Shown piece by piece: positions 8,851 through 18,295 of a DNA stretch of 64,000 nt (positions within the stretch are counted from its first letter, which is position 1; every line of letters starts with the position of its first letter). The notes beneath the pieces were generated by a model that ran no database searches, was not told where the DNA came from, and was given only the letters and a program-made list of their open reading frames with translations. The stretch spans positions 831,353 through 895,352 of the forward strand of contig NZ_LN913001.1 in the NCBI RefSeq assembly GCF_001487105.1, written 5' to 3'. Origin of the DNA: Mediterraneibacter massiliensis (GTDB taxonomy: Bacteria > Bacillota > Clostridia > Lachnospirales > Lachnospiraceae). The position numbers were made by a program, and so were the translations under genes.

Positions 8851-9504
8851 ATGATAGTAGATGAGCGTATCATTACATTCATCAACTCTTTTGAAACGCA
8901 GAACAGCGAAATATTAGAAACGATAGAGAAGGAAGCTCTTGCGTCCCGTGTGCCGATCATAAGGAAGGAGATGCAGAGCTTCCTTAAAGTACTTCTGACA
9001 CTGACTAAGCCTAAAAAGGTGCTGGAAGTAGGGACAGCGGTTGGTTTCTCTGCGTTGTTGATGAGTGAGTATACTCCGGCGGACTGCCGAATAACGACAA
9101 TTGAAAATTATGAAAAGCGGATTCCGGTGGCAAAGGAAAACTTTCTGCGTGCAGGACAGCAGGATAGGATCATTCTACTGGAAGGCGATGCTGCTGAAGT
9201 CTTAAAAAAGTTAAAAGAAAACTATGACTTTATCTTTATGGATGCGGCGAAGGGACAGTATATCCACTATCTTCCAGAGGTATTGCGGCTCCTTGCCAAA
9301 GATGGTGTACTGGTTTCGGATAATGTGATGCAGGACGGAGAAATCATTGAGTCCAGATTTGCTGTAGAGCGCAGAAACCGTACGATCCATGCCAGAATGA
9401 GAGAATATTTATACGAACTGAAGCATAGAGAAGAATTACTTACTACGATCCTTCCCTTAGGGGATGGCGTGGCAGTCAGTGTAAGAAAGGAAAAGAAAGA
9501 ATGA
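8851..9504 (+). CDS. trmR: O-methyltransferase, TrmR-like (tRNA 5-hydroxyuridine methyltransferase)
   Basis: A 217-residue class I methyltransferase with motif VLEVGTAVGFSALLM and the metal-binding FIFMDAAKGQY, as in catechol-type O-methyltransferases. In Bacillus subtilis the homologue YrrM/TrmR methylates 5-hydroxyuridine at tRNA position 34 to 5-methoxyuridine and is encoded beside the U32 proteins that make the hydroxyl group. The same arrangement here (the next gene overlaps by four bases) supports that function. The assignment rests on family plus context. Confidence 0.82.
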   Translation: MIVDERIITFINSFETQNSEILETIEKEALASRVPIIRKEMQSFLKVLLTLTKPKKVLEVGTAVGFSALLMSEYTPADCRITTIENYEKRIPVAKENFLRAGQQDRIILLEGDAAEVLKKLKENYDFIFMDAAKGQYIHYLPEVLRLLAKDGVLVSDNVMQDGEIIESRFAVERRNRTIHARMREYLYELKHREELLTTILPLGDGVAVSVRKEKKE

Positions 9505-10724
9505 GCAGACACCCTGAATTACTAATTCCCGCAAGCAGCCTGGAAGTGCTGAAAACAGCGGTCATATTCGGCGCGGATGCAGTTTATATCGGAGGCGAGG
9601 CGTTCGGACTGCGGGCGAAAGCAAAAAATTTTACAATGGAAGAGATGAAAGAAGGCATTGGATTTGCCCATGCCCATGACGTGAAGGTTTATGTGACAGC
9701 AAATATTCTCGCCCATAATGAAGATCTGGCGGGAGTGAGAGCATATTTTGAAGAATTAAAAGAGATACAGCCGGATGGACTGATTATTGCAGATCCTGGT
9801 GTTTTTGAGATTGCAAAAGAAATATGCCCGGAAATCGAGCGGCATATCAGTACACAGGCAAATAATACAAACTACGGAACCTATCAGTTTTGGTATAAGC
9901 AGGGAGCGAGCCGGGTGGTGGCGGCGCGAGAACTGTCTCTGCAGGAGATCAAAGAAATCAGAGCGCAGATTCCGGCGGATCTGGAAATCGAGGCATTTGT
10001 CCATGGGGCGATGTGCATATCCTATTCCGGACGCTGCCTGCTCAGCAATTATTTTACCGGCAGAGATGCCAATAAAGGCGCCTGTACGCACCCATGCCGC
10101 TGGAAATATGCAGTCGTGGAGGAGACGCGTCCGGGAGAATACATGCCGGTGTATGAAAACGAAAGAGGAACGTATATTTTTAATTCCAAAGATCTGTGTA
10201 TGATCAGCCATATCCCGGAACTTTTGGACGCAGGCGTGGACAGCTTGAAAATAGAGGGAAGGATGAAAACAGCGCTGTATGTGGCGACTGTGGCAAGAAC
10301 ATACAGGAAAGCGATCGACGATTATCAGAAGGATCCTCGATTGTACGAAAAAAATATGCCTTGGTATTTGGAGCAGATATCCAACTGCACATACCGACAG
10401 TTCACTACGGGATTTTTCTTTGGAAAACCGGATGAAAATACCCAGATCTATGACAGCAATACCTATGTAAAGGAATATACGTATCTGGGAATCGTAGAAG
10501 AAGCAGTGGGAAACAGCGTTCATATCGAACAGCGCAACAAATTTTCCGTTGGAGAAAAAATCGAGATCATGAAGCCGGACGGAAGAAACATTGAGACGAC
10601 TGTCAAAAGAATCGCTGACACAGAGGGAAAAGAACAGGAAAGTGCTCCACACCCAAAACAGGAACTAGTGGTAGAACTGGAGCATGCGGCAGAAAAATAT
10701 GATCTGTTAAGAAGGGCAGAATAA
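9501..10724 (+). CDS. trhP: U32 family protein, TrhP-like tRNA hydroxylation protein
   Basis: A 407-residue peptidase U32 family protein with the family signature EAFVHGAMCISYSGRC near residue 165 and further cysteines (GACTHPCRWKYAV) that suit an Fe-S centre. The C-terminal domain is a beta-barrel typical of the longer members. Members called TrhP are needed for prephenate-dependent 5-hydroxyuridine formation in tRNA; others were annotated as collagenases on weak evidence. The ATGA overlap with the methyltransferase gene supports the tRNA mo5U34 pathway. B. subtilis has two consecutive U32 genes at this locus; here a single one is present. Confidence 0.82.
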   Translation: MSRHPELLIPASSLEVLKTAVIFGADAVYIGGEAFGLRAKAKNFTMEEMKEGIGFAHAHDVKVYVTANILAHNEDLAGVRAYFEELKEIQPDGLIIADPGVFEIAKEICPEIERHISTQANNTNYGTYQFWYKQGASRVVAARELSLQEIKEIRAQIPADLEIEAFVHGAMCISYSGRCLLSNYFTGRDANKGACTHPCRWKYAVVEETRPGEYMPVYENERGTYIFNSKDLCMISHIPELLDAGVDSLKIEGRMKTALYVATVARTYRKAIDDYQKDPRLYEKNMPWYLEQISNCTYRQFTTGFFFGKPDENTQIYDSNTYVKEYTYLGIVEEAVGNSVHIEQRNKFSVGEKIEIMKPDGRNIETTVKRIADTEGKEQESAPHPKQELVVELEHAAEKYDLLRRAE

Positions 10725-10775
10725 GGAAAGACAGTTTCGATTTTTTGAAGAATCGTTTCATTATGTTATGGATTG

Positions 10776-10799
10776 CGGACTCTTAGGAGTCCGTTTTTT
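10776..10799 (+). terminator. Terminator after the U32 gene
   Basis: A seven-bp perfect stem CGGACTC/GAGTCCG with a TTAG loop followed by six T residues. It closes the RNase J-trmR-trhP unit. Confidence 0.9.
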
Positions 10800-10886
10800 G
10801 TTTTAAGTCATAGAAATGAAGAATTGCAAGCAGTTTTTCTGGTAGCTGGCATGAGAAAAATGATATGCCGGATAGGGGTGCATTCG

Positions 10887-10916
10887 TTGACACTGCAAAA
10901 TGAAATCCTATATGAT
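10887..10916 (+). promoter_or_regulatory. Promoter for moeA-mobBA
   Basis: TTGACA at 10887-10892 and TATGAT at 10911-10916 are separated by 18 bases, 37 bases before the moeA start. I looked for the long multistem molybdenum-cofactor riboswitch in this 150-base gap and saw no convincing fold. Confidence 0.7.
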
Positions 10917-10952
10917 GAATAATAAAATCGAGTATTAAGGGAGAAAAAGAAA

Positions 10953-12176
10953 ATGAAAACAACAGGAAAGGATATAGATTTTAGAGAGGCAAGAGACATC
11001 ATGCTGGATGCGGCAGAGGCTGTCGAAATTGAACGGATTCTACTGGAAAATTGTACAGGCAGGATTTTGGCACAAGATTTGGTTGCGGCGGAAAATGTGC
11101 CTGCGTTTGACCGTTCGCCGTATGACGGATATGCATTCCGGGCAAAAGATGCCGCAGAAGCTTCGTATGAAAATCCGATTACGCTGAAAATACTAGAAGA
11201 AGTTGCGGCGGGAGCAGTTCCAACAAAAGTTGTTACCGAGGGAACAGCAGTTAAGATCTTGACGGGAGCGCCGATTCCACAAGGAGCAGATGTTGTTGTC
11301 ATGTATGAGAAGACAACATTTACAGAGAAAGAGGTGATCTTAACGGAACCGGTAAAAAACGGGGAAAATATTGTACGTGCAGGAGAAGATATCCGGCTGG
11401 GAGACGTGCTGGCAGAAAGGGGAACAGTGATCGACTGTGGAATAGCAGGGACACTTGCTTCACAAGGGGACTTCTATCCGCAAGTATATCGCAGACCGCG
11501 GATTGGACTGATTTCTACGGGGAATGAAGTGGTAGATTCTAAAGAACAGATTCCGGCAGGCAAGATCAGAAATACCAATCGATATCTTTTGGCAGCAGAA
11601 GTATTGAGAAACGGATGTGAACCGATCTATCTAGGCAGAGCGGGAGATTCGATAAATGAAATCAAGGAACTGCTTGAAAAGGGGTTGCAGACTTGTGACG
11701 CACTGCTACTGACAGGCGGAGTTTCCGTAGGAGATTATGACTTGACGCCGACAGCAATGGAACAAAGCGGAATTCATATCCTCGTGCAGGGAGTGGGGAT
11801 GAAACCAGGGATGGCATGTGCCTATGGGGAAAAAGATGGAAAGACTGTTTACGGTCTGTCAGGCAATCCGGCATCTGCGCTGACTGGATTTTATGCGGTG
11901 GTCATGCCGGTCCTAAGGAAACTGGCAGGACGAAAAGAGTATATACCACAGGAAATTGTGGTCACATTGGCGGATGATTTTACAAAGGCAAGTCGGTGTA
12001 CACGTCTGCTGCGCGGAAGATTAGATATCAGCGACGGCACTGCAAAGATCAGAATATCTGGGAAACAGGGCAATGTTGTGATCAGCAGCGCGATTGGATG
12101 TGACGTATTGGCTATCGTGCCGGCAGGAAGCGGACCGTTAAACGCTGGGACAGAACTGAAAGGGATTTTATTATGA
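10953..12176 (+). CDS. moeA: Molybdopterin molybdenumtransferase MoeA
   Basis: A 407-residue MoeA/gephyrin-E homologue that inserts molybdate into adenylylated molybdopterin. N-terminal domains I and II are recognised by PAFDRSPYDGYAFR, the MPT-binding MoaB/Mog-like domain III by IGLISTGNEVVD and LLTGGVSVGDYD, and the beta-barrel domain IV fills the last 80 residues. The start follows AAGGGAG. The stop overlaps the start of the mobB-mobA fusion (ATGA). Its position beside a molybdoenzyme operon suggests dedicated cofactor supply, with the moaABC steps encoded elsewhere. Confidence 0.95.
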   Translation: MKTTGKDIDFREARDIMLDAAEAVEIERILLENCTGRILAQDLVAAENVPAFDRSPYDGYAFRAKDAAEASYENPITLKILEEVAAGAVPTKVVTEGTAVKILTGAPIPQGADVVVMYEKTTFTEKEVILTEPVKNGENIVRAGEDIRLGDVLAERGTVIDCGIAGTLASQGDFYPQVYRRPRIGLISTGNEVVDSKEQIPAGKIRNTNRYLLAAEVLRNGCEPIYLGRAGDSINEIKELLEKGLQTCDALLLTGGVSVGDYDLTPTAMEQSGIHILVQGVGMKPGMACAYGEKDGKTVYGLSGNPASALTGFYAVVMPVLRKLAGRKEYIPQEIVVTLADDFTKASRCTRLLRGRLDISDGTAKIRISGKQGNVVISSAIGCDVLAIVPAGSGPLNAGTELKGILL

Positions 12177-13246
12177 AAAAACAACCATTTCTATTTGCAA
12201 TCAGCGGAGTTAAGAATTCTGGGAAGACGACGCTGATCACCAAATTAATTCCGTTGTTCAAAAAATACGGACTTTGTACAGCAACTATCAAACATGACGG
12301 ACATGAATTTGAGGCAGATGTACCGGGCACAGATACCTATCGGCATCTACAGGCGGGAGCCTATGGGACTGCGGTGTTTTCCGGTTCGAAATATATGATC
12401 ATAAAACAACAAGAGGCAGTTTCGGAAGAAATGCTTGCCTTTTGTTTTCCGGAGGCGGATATTATCCTTCTGGAAGGGTTCAAATACAGCAGCTACCCGA
12501 AAATTGAACTGGTGAGGAGAGAAAATTCAGAAAAAACGATATGTAGAGAGTATCAATTGATGGCGGTCGCGGCAGATTTTCAGATAAAGCAAGATTCGGA
12601 TAAAGCGATTCCGGTATTGGATCTGAATGATACGGAGGGCATAGCCGAGTTTATATTAGACTACTGGTTTATCAAAACGAAACTATCTATGACCATTTTG
12701 GCGGGCGGATTGAGCAGCCGCATGGGGGTTGACAAAGCAGATCTGAAATATAAGGGAAAGACATTTCTTCAAATCCAAATTGAAAAAGGAAAACAGTTGG
12801 GGATTGAAGAAATATTGGTATCCGGTTACAGAGGAAAGGAATGTACAGAGTGTATCGTAAGAGACAGATATCCTCAAAAAGGGCCGCTGGGAGGACTGGA
12901 TGCTGCATTTAGAAAGAGTAAGCGGGAGTATAGTCTGATCATCACAGTAGATGTTCCGTTGGTGACAGTAGAAGTTTTAAGAACTTTGATCACAGATTTT
13001 CGGAAGAGTCGGATGTTGGGAGACGGACAGCCGATACGGGTAGTAAAACATGGCGAGAGGCTAGAACCTTTGCTGGGAATCTATGAGGTGAGTCTGGCAG
13101 ATCTGATAGAAATGGAAATTGAAGGAGGGAAAGGACGTGTATTTCGTGTATTGGAAAAAGCGGGATATGACGTAAGTGAAAGTCCTGTACCGGAGGAGAT
13201 TTTTGAAAATATAAATGATCCAGAAAGTTATGAGAAATTGAAATGA
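12173..13246 (+). CDS. mobBA: MobB-MobA fusion: molybdopterin-guanine dinucleotide synthesis
   Basis: A 357-residue two-domain protein. Residues 1 to about 165 are MobB, with the P-loop GVKNSGKTTLITKL; from about residue 166 the chain is MobA, the nucleotidyltransferase that joins GMP to molybdopterin, starting TILAGGLSSRMGVDKADL. MobA and MobB are usually separate; here the order is B then A in one chain. It provides the bis-MGD form used by DMSO-reductase-family enzymes, matching the molybdopterin oxidoreductase six kilobases downstream. Translation is coupled to moeA by an ATGA overlap. Confidence 0.92.
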   Translation: MKKQPFLFAISGVKNSGKTTLITKLIPLFKKYGLCTATIKHDGHEFEADVPGTDTYRHLQAGAYGTAVFSGSKYMIIKQQEAVSEEMLAFCFPEADIILLEGFKYSSYPKIELVRRENSEKTICREYQLMAVAADFQIKQDSDKAIPVLDLNDTEGIAEFILDYWFIKTKLSMTILAGGLSSRMGVDKADLKYKGKTFLQIQIEKGKQLGIEEILVSGYRGKECTECIVRDRYPQKGPLGGLDAAFRKSKREYSLIITVDVPLVTVEVLRTLITDFRKSRMLGDGQPIRVVKHGERLEPLLGIYEVSLADLIEMEIEGGKGRVFRVLEKAGYDVSESPVPEEIFENINDPESYEKLK

Positions 13247-13281
13247 AAAAAGGAAATATATCTATAACAATAGAGTTGTGC

Positions 13282-13307
13282 AATGTGCTAGCGAAAAATG
13301 TGCTAGC
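13282..13307 (+). repeat. Direct repeat of AATGTGCTAGC before the carrier gene
   Basis: Two exact copies of AATGTGCTAGC at 13282-13292 and 13297-13307 with a 15-bp period; GCTAGC is itself palindromic. The pair sits in the gap between mobBA and the carrier gene and may be a regulator-binding site or a weak hairpin. Confidence 0.5.
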
Positions 13308-13413
13308 AGGATAGTTGATATAAATATTATACAAAATATGTGGCGAGATATATAATCTGACTATATAAAGAGCGCTCATCTAAATTAAGAAAGGGATGAA
13401 AGGAAGACATTTT

Positions 13414-14850
13414 ATGAAGAGTAAAAGCATGAGTTATTATGTAAAATCTTTGGTTGGTCTGGTAATTATGTTTGGATTTCAGTACCTTCCTCCGATCGGA
13501 CCGCTGACACATCTGGGAATGCAGGTGACAGGTATCTTTATCGGTTTGATTTATTTATGCTGTGTAGTGGATATTATCTGGCCAAGTATGGTAGGGCTGA
13601 TCGCACTGGGGATGTCAGATTATTGCACTGTAACGGAAGCGATTGCGGCAGGATTTGGAAGTGAATTGGTTTGGATGATGTTGATCATCTTGATCCTTGC
13701 AGAGGGAATCAGTCAGAGTGGACTAGGGGAGATACTGGCGCGATGGTTTATTACGAGAAAAGTATTGCGAAATCGGCCAATGCTGTTCACATTTGTTTAC
13801 ATGATAGTGTTTGGAGTTTGTTCGTTGCTGATTTCTTCAAATGCGTCTGTCATTCTGGCATGGGCAATTTTCTATAATATTGCAGATATGGCCGGCTATA
13901 AGAAAGGCGAGAGATACAGTACTATGATGATCATAGGATGTTTCTTATCGTGTATCATCTATGAAGGGTTGTTTGCATTCCAGAGTTGGTGGCTGGTATT
14001 AGCACAGACATTCGAAGACATGACAGGATATGGAATCAACTATGTGACATATTTCATTATTGGCTTTATTATTGAAAGCTTGGTTAATCTTTTGTGGCTG
14101 CTTGCGATGAAATTTGTATTTAAGTGTGATTTTGAAAAGTTGAACGGTATTGATGTTGAAAAGTTGGAAGGAGAAGGCGAACTGAAGTTAAATTTTCAAC
14201 ATAAAATGTTGTTCTTATGTTTTGGATTAATTGTAGCGTATGTACTCGTAACAATTGTTTTACCGGCAGAATGGCCGCTTGTTGCATTGCTGAACCGGAT
14301 TACTCAGGCAGGATGGTTTGCACTTGTACTTGTTCTGGCAATGGTTGTGAGATATGAAAACAAGCCGGTTTTGGATTTTTCAAAAGCTGCGTCTACCGGA
14401 TTGAGCTGGAGTATTTTAATGATGTGCGCGGCGATCATCCCGGCGGCAAGAGCTCTGACATCAGAGGGGACAGGCGTGACAGAACTGCTGAGTAATATTT
14501 TATCTCCTCTGTTTTCAGGAATGAATCCGGTTGTATTTCTCGCCGCGATTTTGATCTTGCAGATGTTCCTGACCAATGTGGGAAGTAATATGGCGACAGG
14601 TATTGTATTGATGACGGTTATTATCCCATTTGTAGGAAACTATTATTTCTCACCGGCATTAGTCGGAATGATCATTATTTTTGTAGCGACGATGGGATTT
14701 ATTTTACCAGGATCTTCAGGAATGGCGCCGTATCTGTACAGTAATAAGTGGATTGAAGTGAAAGATATTTATAAATACGGACTTTTTTATTGTTTGATAT
14801 TTTTCATCTGCGCACTGCCGGTATACTTGGTTGCAAGCTTTATTGTTTAA
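13414..14850 (+). CDS. SLC13/DASS-type anion symporter
   Basis: A 478-residue integral membrane protein with about 12 hydrophobic segments. The two half-repeats carry serine/asparagine-rich motifs (CSLLISSNASVILAW in the first, NVGSNMATGIVLM in the second), typical of the divalent anion:sodium symporter superfamily, which moves dicarboxylates, tricarboxylates or sulfate. The ATG at 13414 is preferred over one at 13396 because AAAGGAAG lies at good distance before it. It is convergent with a LysR gene and lies between the cofactor genes and the oxidoreductase operon, so it may import the substrate of that operon. Substrate not determinable from sequence. Confidence 0.8.
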   Translation: MKSKSMSYYVKSLVGLVIMFGFQYLPPIGPLTHLGMQVTGIFIGLIYLCCVVDIIWPSMVGLIALGMSDYCTVTEAIAAGFGSELVWMMLIILILAEGISQSGLGEILARWFITRKVLRNRPMLFTFVYMIVFGVCSLLISSNASVILAWAIFYNIADMAGYKKGERYSTMMIIGCFLSCIIYEGLFAFQSWWLVLAQTFEDMTGYGINYVTYFIIGFIIESLVNLLWLLAMKFVFKCDFEKLNGIDVEKLEGEGELKLNFQHKMLFLCFGLIVAYVLVTIVLPAEWPLVALLNRITQAGWFALVLVLAMVVRYENKPVLDFSKAASTGLSWSILMMCAAIIPAARALTSEGTGVTELLSNILSPLFSGMNPVVFLAAILILQMFLTNVGSNMATGIVLMTVIIPFVGNYYFSPALVGMIIIFVATMGFILPGSSGMAPYLYSNKWIEVKDIYKYGLFYCLIFFICALPVYLVASFIV

Positions 14851-15757
14851 GGGTGGAAAAAAAGCTGCGGATTTCCTGCATTAGCAGGGTTTCCTGAATG
14901 CTTAGCCGGGAAGTGACATCACACATCATAAAGATAGTCAGGTTATTTTCAAATCCCGTGACATCAAGCATTTTAAGCTGACCGCTTTGGATTAGAGGAT
15001 CTTGGTTTAAAGTAAGCGCGGGAGTGATGATGACTTTATCCGGGCTATCAACCAGTATCTGCTTGGTGACTTCCAGGTTGTTGAGAACGGTAAATGTATT
15101 AAAGCTGTGTAGAATATGCCCGATGGGTTTATCCTGTGGGCTGGGATAGTTATGAGTCAATAAAAGATGTAAATGCATGATCTCACTTATATCTACCTCG
15201 TTTCTTGCTGCAAGTTCCGACTGAGAAGATACAAGAACACAAAAGTGATCCTGACAGAGCGGCTCTACATATACTTTTCCATTCTGGAACTGTGTACCAC
15301 TGAAGTTTGCAGTAGATTCTGCAGCAATTACAATGCTGGCAAGGTGAGAGGAGATACAGTTTTGTAAATCTTCATAGCCTACTTCATAAACATGGAGATG
15401 TGTGTGGCTATGCTGTCTGGACCAGATATCAGTAAGATAATGGGAGAGAGCATTCGTGGCGGCGGGAAAGACGCCCAGATTGATGATCCGTCGCTGTTGG
15501 TTTTCGTTAGAACTGAGAAAATGGAGTTCATCGTTTTTAGAAAGAATATCTTTCATCAATGAAATTGCCTGTTCACCGTCCGCAGTAAGCGTGACTCCTT
15601 TGTTTGTTCGATAAAATAGTTGAATATTGAGTTCGGCTTCGATGGAGTTAATGATAGCGCTCAGACCGGTTTGGCTGATGTATAATTTTTTGGCAGCTGT
15701 AGAAATGGATTTATGTTTTGCAACTTCAACTAAATAATTTAAATGTTCAATACGCAT
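14840..15757 (-). CDS. LysR-family transcriptional regulator
   Basis: A 305-residue LysR protein: the N-terminal winged helix (MRIEHLNYLVEVAKHKSISTAA... ISQTGLSAIINSIE) and a periplasmic-binding-protein-like effector domain. It is transcribed away from the MmgE/PrpD operon with only 55 bases between the starts, the classic arrangement of a LysR activator with its target. Its 3' end overlaps the carrier gene by 11 bases tail to tail. It probably controls both sides in response to the pathway substrate. Confidence 0.9.
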   Translation of the reverse strand: MRIEHLNYLVEVAKHKSISTAAKKLYISQTGLSAIINSIEAELNIQLFYRTNKGVTLTADGEQAISLMKDILSKNDELHFLSSNENQQRRIINLGVFPAATNALSHYLTDIWSRQHSHTHLHVYEVGYEDLQNCISSHLASIVIAAESTANFSGTQFQNGKVYVEPLCQDHFCVLVSSQSELAARNEVDISEIMHLHLLLTHNYPSPQDKPIGHILHSFNTFTVLNNLEVTKQILVDSPDKVIITPALTLNQDPLIQSGQLKMLDVTGFENNLTIFMMCDVTSRLSIQETLLMQEIRSFFSTLKQ

Positions 15758-15812
15758 AGTACTACCTCATTGATATATATAGAAATAAAAGGATAAAAAG
15801 GAGAGAACAAAA

Positions 15813-17198
15813 ATGAAACAATATACAAAAATTATAGCAGATTATTTATCGAACCTCAAGTATGAAGACATCCCGGCAGAAGTGATCGAACGTGCTAAAT
15901 TGGTGACTTTACATACTGTTGGAGCCGCCATTTCAGCAGTAAAAACAGAAGCAGGAAAGAATATCATCGATGTTGCAAAAACGCTTGGAGCAGGCGGAAA
16001 GGAAGCAACGATCATCGGTGATGGAAGTAAGGTCAGTGTAGGTAATGCGGTTCTGGCCAGCGGTACTTTGGCCGACTTGCTGGACTGGGAAGACTGCAGT
16101 TGGACAGGACATCCGTCAGCAGGAGCAGTTCCGACTGGTTTGGCAGTGGCGGAGGCGTATCATAAGAGTGGAAAAGAGTATTTGACAGCATTAGTCGGAG
16201 GGTATGATGTATACCAGAGGATTGCAATGGCTGTCCAGCCGTCTCCAAAACGTTTTGAAGAAGGCTGGGGACTTCATTGCTGGCAGATTTTTGCTCCTGC
16301 TTCTGTAACGGGTAAGCTTTTGGGAATCAAGGGAGATAAAATGAACCAGCTTTTAGGCGCCGCAGGACATATGACTCCAATCGCAATCAATCTGATCCAT
16401 TCCAGTTTTAGTGATTTTTATCACTATACGCACGGATTGACGGCACAGTCGGCAGTAGAATGTGCTTTGATCACGGAAAAAGGTATTTCTACTCTGATGG
16501 GCGTTTTGGAAGAAGATACAGGATACTATTTCGGGGTATCTGACCAGTGTGATTGGGATTGGTATGACAAAGATCTTGGAAAGAGATATATGATCATGGA
16601 ACTTATGCTTAAAAACTGGCCAGTCAATATGTGGATCCAGACGCCGATGGATATGATCCATTCCATTATGACGAAGAATGATATCGATGTAGACAAGATT
16701 AAATTAATAGAAGTGTCGCCGTACATTCCAGAGAGAAGTGAAGACAGTCCGGCTGACGGATATGATTCACTGGTTGCGGCGCAGTTCAGTATTCCGTTTT
16801 GTATGGCAATGTATTTAAAAGGGCCAGAGGTAGGAACAGAATGGCTGGATGAAAAATATTTAAGAGATCCGGAAATCTTGAAGATGGCTGCAAAAGTAAA
16901 AGGAGTAGGAGAGGTCTCTCTTATCAGTCACAACTTTGATACATTCCAGCAGGGGTCTTATCCATCCTATACGATGAAGGTTACAATGGAAGATGGAACC
17001 ATATACGACGAAGCGGTTCAGTTCCCGAAAGGACATCCGCAGAATCCGTACACAAGGGAAGAATGTATTGCCTGCTTCAAACTGGCGACAAAGGGATTGA
17101 TGAGTGAGGAAAAACAAGATGCTCTTTGTGATTTCATTTTAAACAAATTGGAACATGTTGAGGATATGACAGAAATCAGTAAATATATCGCTTTATAA
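15813..17198 (+). CDS. MmgE/PrpD family protein
   Basis: A 461-residue member of the MmgE/PrpD family, which contains 2-methylcitrate dehydratase, cis-aconitate decarboxylase and iminodisuccinate epimerase. Family marks include the N-terminal helical domain (ALVSGT-like stretch VLASGTLADLLDWED) and GHPSAGAVPTGLAVAE. The exact reaction cannot be inferred; a dehydratase or epimerase acting on a polycarboxylate would fit the family. It is the first gene of a seven-gene operon with short gaps, started by GGAGAG before ATG 15813 and placed opposite the LysR gene. Confidence 0.85.
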   Translation: MKQYTKIIADYLSNLKYEDIPAEVIERAKLVTLHTVGAAISAVKTEAGKNIIDVAKTLGAGGKEATIIGDGSKVSVGNAVLASGTLADLLDWEDCSWTGHPSAGAVPTGLAVAEAYHKSGKEYLTALVGGYDVYQRIAMAVQPSPKRFEEGWGLHCWQIFAPASVTGKLLGIKGDKMNQLLGAAGHMTPIAINLIHSSFSDFYHYTHGLTAQSAVECALITEKGISTLMGVLEEDTGYYFGVSDQCDWDWYDKDLGKRYMIMELMLKNWPVNMWIQTPMDMIHSIMTKNDIDVDKIKLIEVSPYIPERSEDSPADGYDSLVAAQFSIPFCMAMYLKGPEVGTEWLDEKYLRDPEILKMAAKVKGVGEVSLISHNFDTFQQGSYPSYTMKVTMEDGTIYDEAVQFPKGHPQNPYTREECIACFKLATKGLMSEEKQDALCDFILNKLEHVEDMTEISKYIAL

Positions 17199-17216
17199 TT
17201 TGAGAGGTGACAGACT

Positions 17217-18284
17217 ATGATTAAATATATTACAGTGGTCGGCGGCGGCTCTACAGGACACGCTGCAGCTGCATACCTGACAGGGAAAGGGTTTGCAGTT
17301 ACATTGTGTGATAATGAAAATTTTAAAGAGGAGTTGGAGGCAGTAGAAACAGAAGGCGGAGTCATGTTGAGGGGACGTGCGGGAAGAGGAATCTATCCGC
17401 TAGCGTGCGTGACGCATGATTTTAAAGCAGCTGTAGAAAGCGCTGAATTAATATTTGTCTGCGTACCGGCAGCCAGACATCGGGAAATCGCAGAACAAAT
17501 TGCTCCCTATATGAAAGAGGAACAGAGCGTTTTAATTCTTCCAGGTAATCTTGCTTCTTTTATTTTCAAAGATGTATTTGAAAAAAATAATGTGCCGGAT
17601 AGTGTCATCATAGCAGAGATGGAAGGCAATTTGTGCCCTTGCAGATTGACCGCTCCTGCGGAGGTAACAGTCGGACTTCCTATTCGCGCAAAGAAAATTT
17701 CCGCCCTTCCGGGAAGTAAGACAGCAAAGTTTATGGAAAGAAATAAAGGCGTTCTGGATTTTATAGCAAATAAGCATGTACTGGAAGGCGCACTTTTGTC
17801 AGATAATTATGTGCTGCATATCGGGACTACCCTTCTTGCTTCCAGTACAGTAGACGCTATGGGAGAAGAGTTTATTTTGTTCCAGCACGGTTTGACAGAT
17901 TATGCTGTCCATTGCACTGAAGCAATCAGGCGGGAAAGGATACGGCTGCTGGCAGCATTCGGTCTGGAAGAAAGAGATTCTGCGACAGAATTCTTTGAAG
18001 AACTCAGAGATTGGAAAAATCATCCTGAATATTCCGTATTTAGAACGCTGAAAGGTCCGGATAGTCTGCATCACCGTTATATTGAAGAAGATGCAGTCGC
18101 ATGTGCTTCAATGGCATTATCCTGCGCAGAACGTCTTGGGATAGAAATGCCGGTATTGAAGTCAGTTATTACTTTGGCTTCGGCAGTAAATGAAAAAGAA
18201 TATTATGCAGAAGGACGTACATTGGAGAATTCTGGATTTGCTCCAGAGCTTTCTATGGAAGAGATCATTTCTAGGATCAGTTAG
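17217..18284 (+). CDS. NAD/NADP octopine/nopaline dehydrogenase-like oxidoreductase
   Basis: A 355-residue dehydrogenase with an N-terminal Rossmann fold (ITVVGGGSTGHAAAAYL) and an all-helical C-terminal domain resembling opine dehydrogenases and the 6-phosphogluconate dehydrogenase superfamily. Family members reduce imines formed between 2-oxo acids and amino acids, or run the reverse reaction. The mid-protein segment with conserved DNYVLHIGTTLL and downstream histidines would be the substrate site. Gene 2 of the operon, 18 bases after the PrpD gene. The family is clear; the substrate is unknown. Confidence 0.8.
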   Translation: MIKYITVVGGGSTGHAAAAYLTGKGFAVTLCDNENFKEELEAVETEGGVMLRGRAGRGIYPLACVTHDFKAAVESAELIFVCVPAARHREIAEQIAPYMKEEQSVLILPGNLASFIFKDVFEKNNVPDSVIIAEMEGNLCPCRLTAPAEVTVGLPIRAKKISALPGSKTAKFMERNKGVLDFIANKHVLEGALLSDNYVLHIGTTLLASSTVDAMGEEFILFQHGLTDYAVHCTEAIRRERIRLLAAFGLEERDSATEFFEELRDWKNHPEYSVFRTLKGPDSLHHRYIEEDAVACASMALSCAERLGIEMPVLKSVITLASAVNEKEYYAEGRTLENSGFAPELSMEEIISRIS

Positions 18285-18295
18285 GAGGAATAGAT

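Noticed and set aside
9756..10652. 298-codon open frame antisense to the U32 gene
   Set aside because: Shadow of an assured gene, no ribosome binding site, amino-acid composition typical of antisense frames.
10800..10952. Molybdenum-cofactor riboswitch before moeA
   Set aside because: A normal promoter lies 37 bases before the gene and no matching multistem structure could be drawn in the gap.
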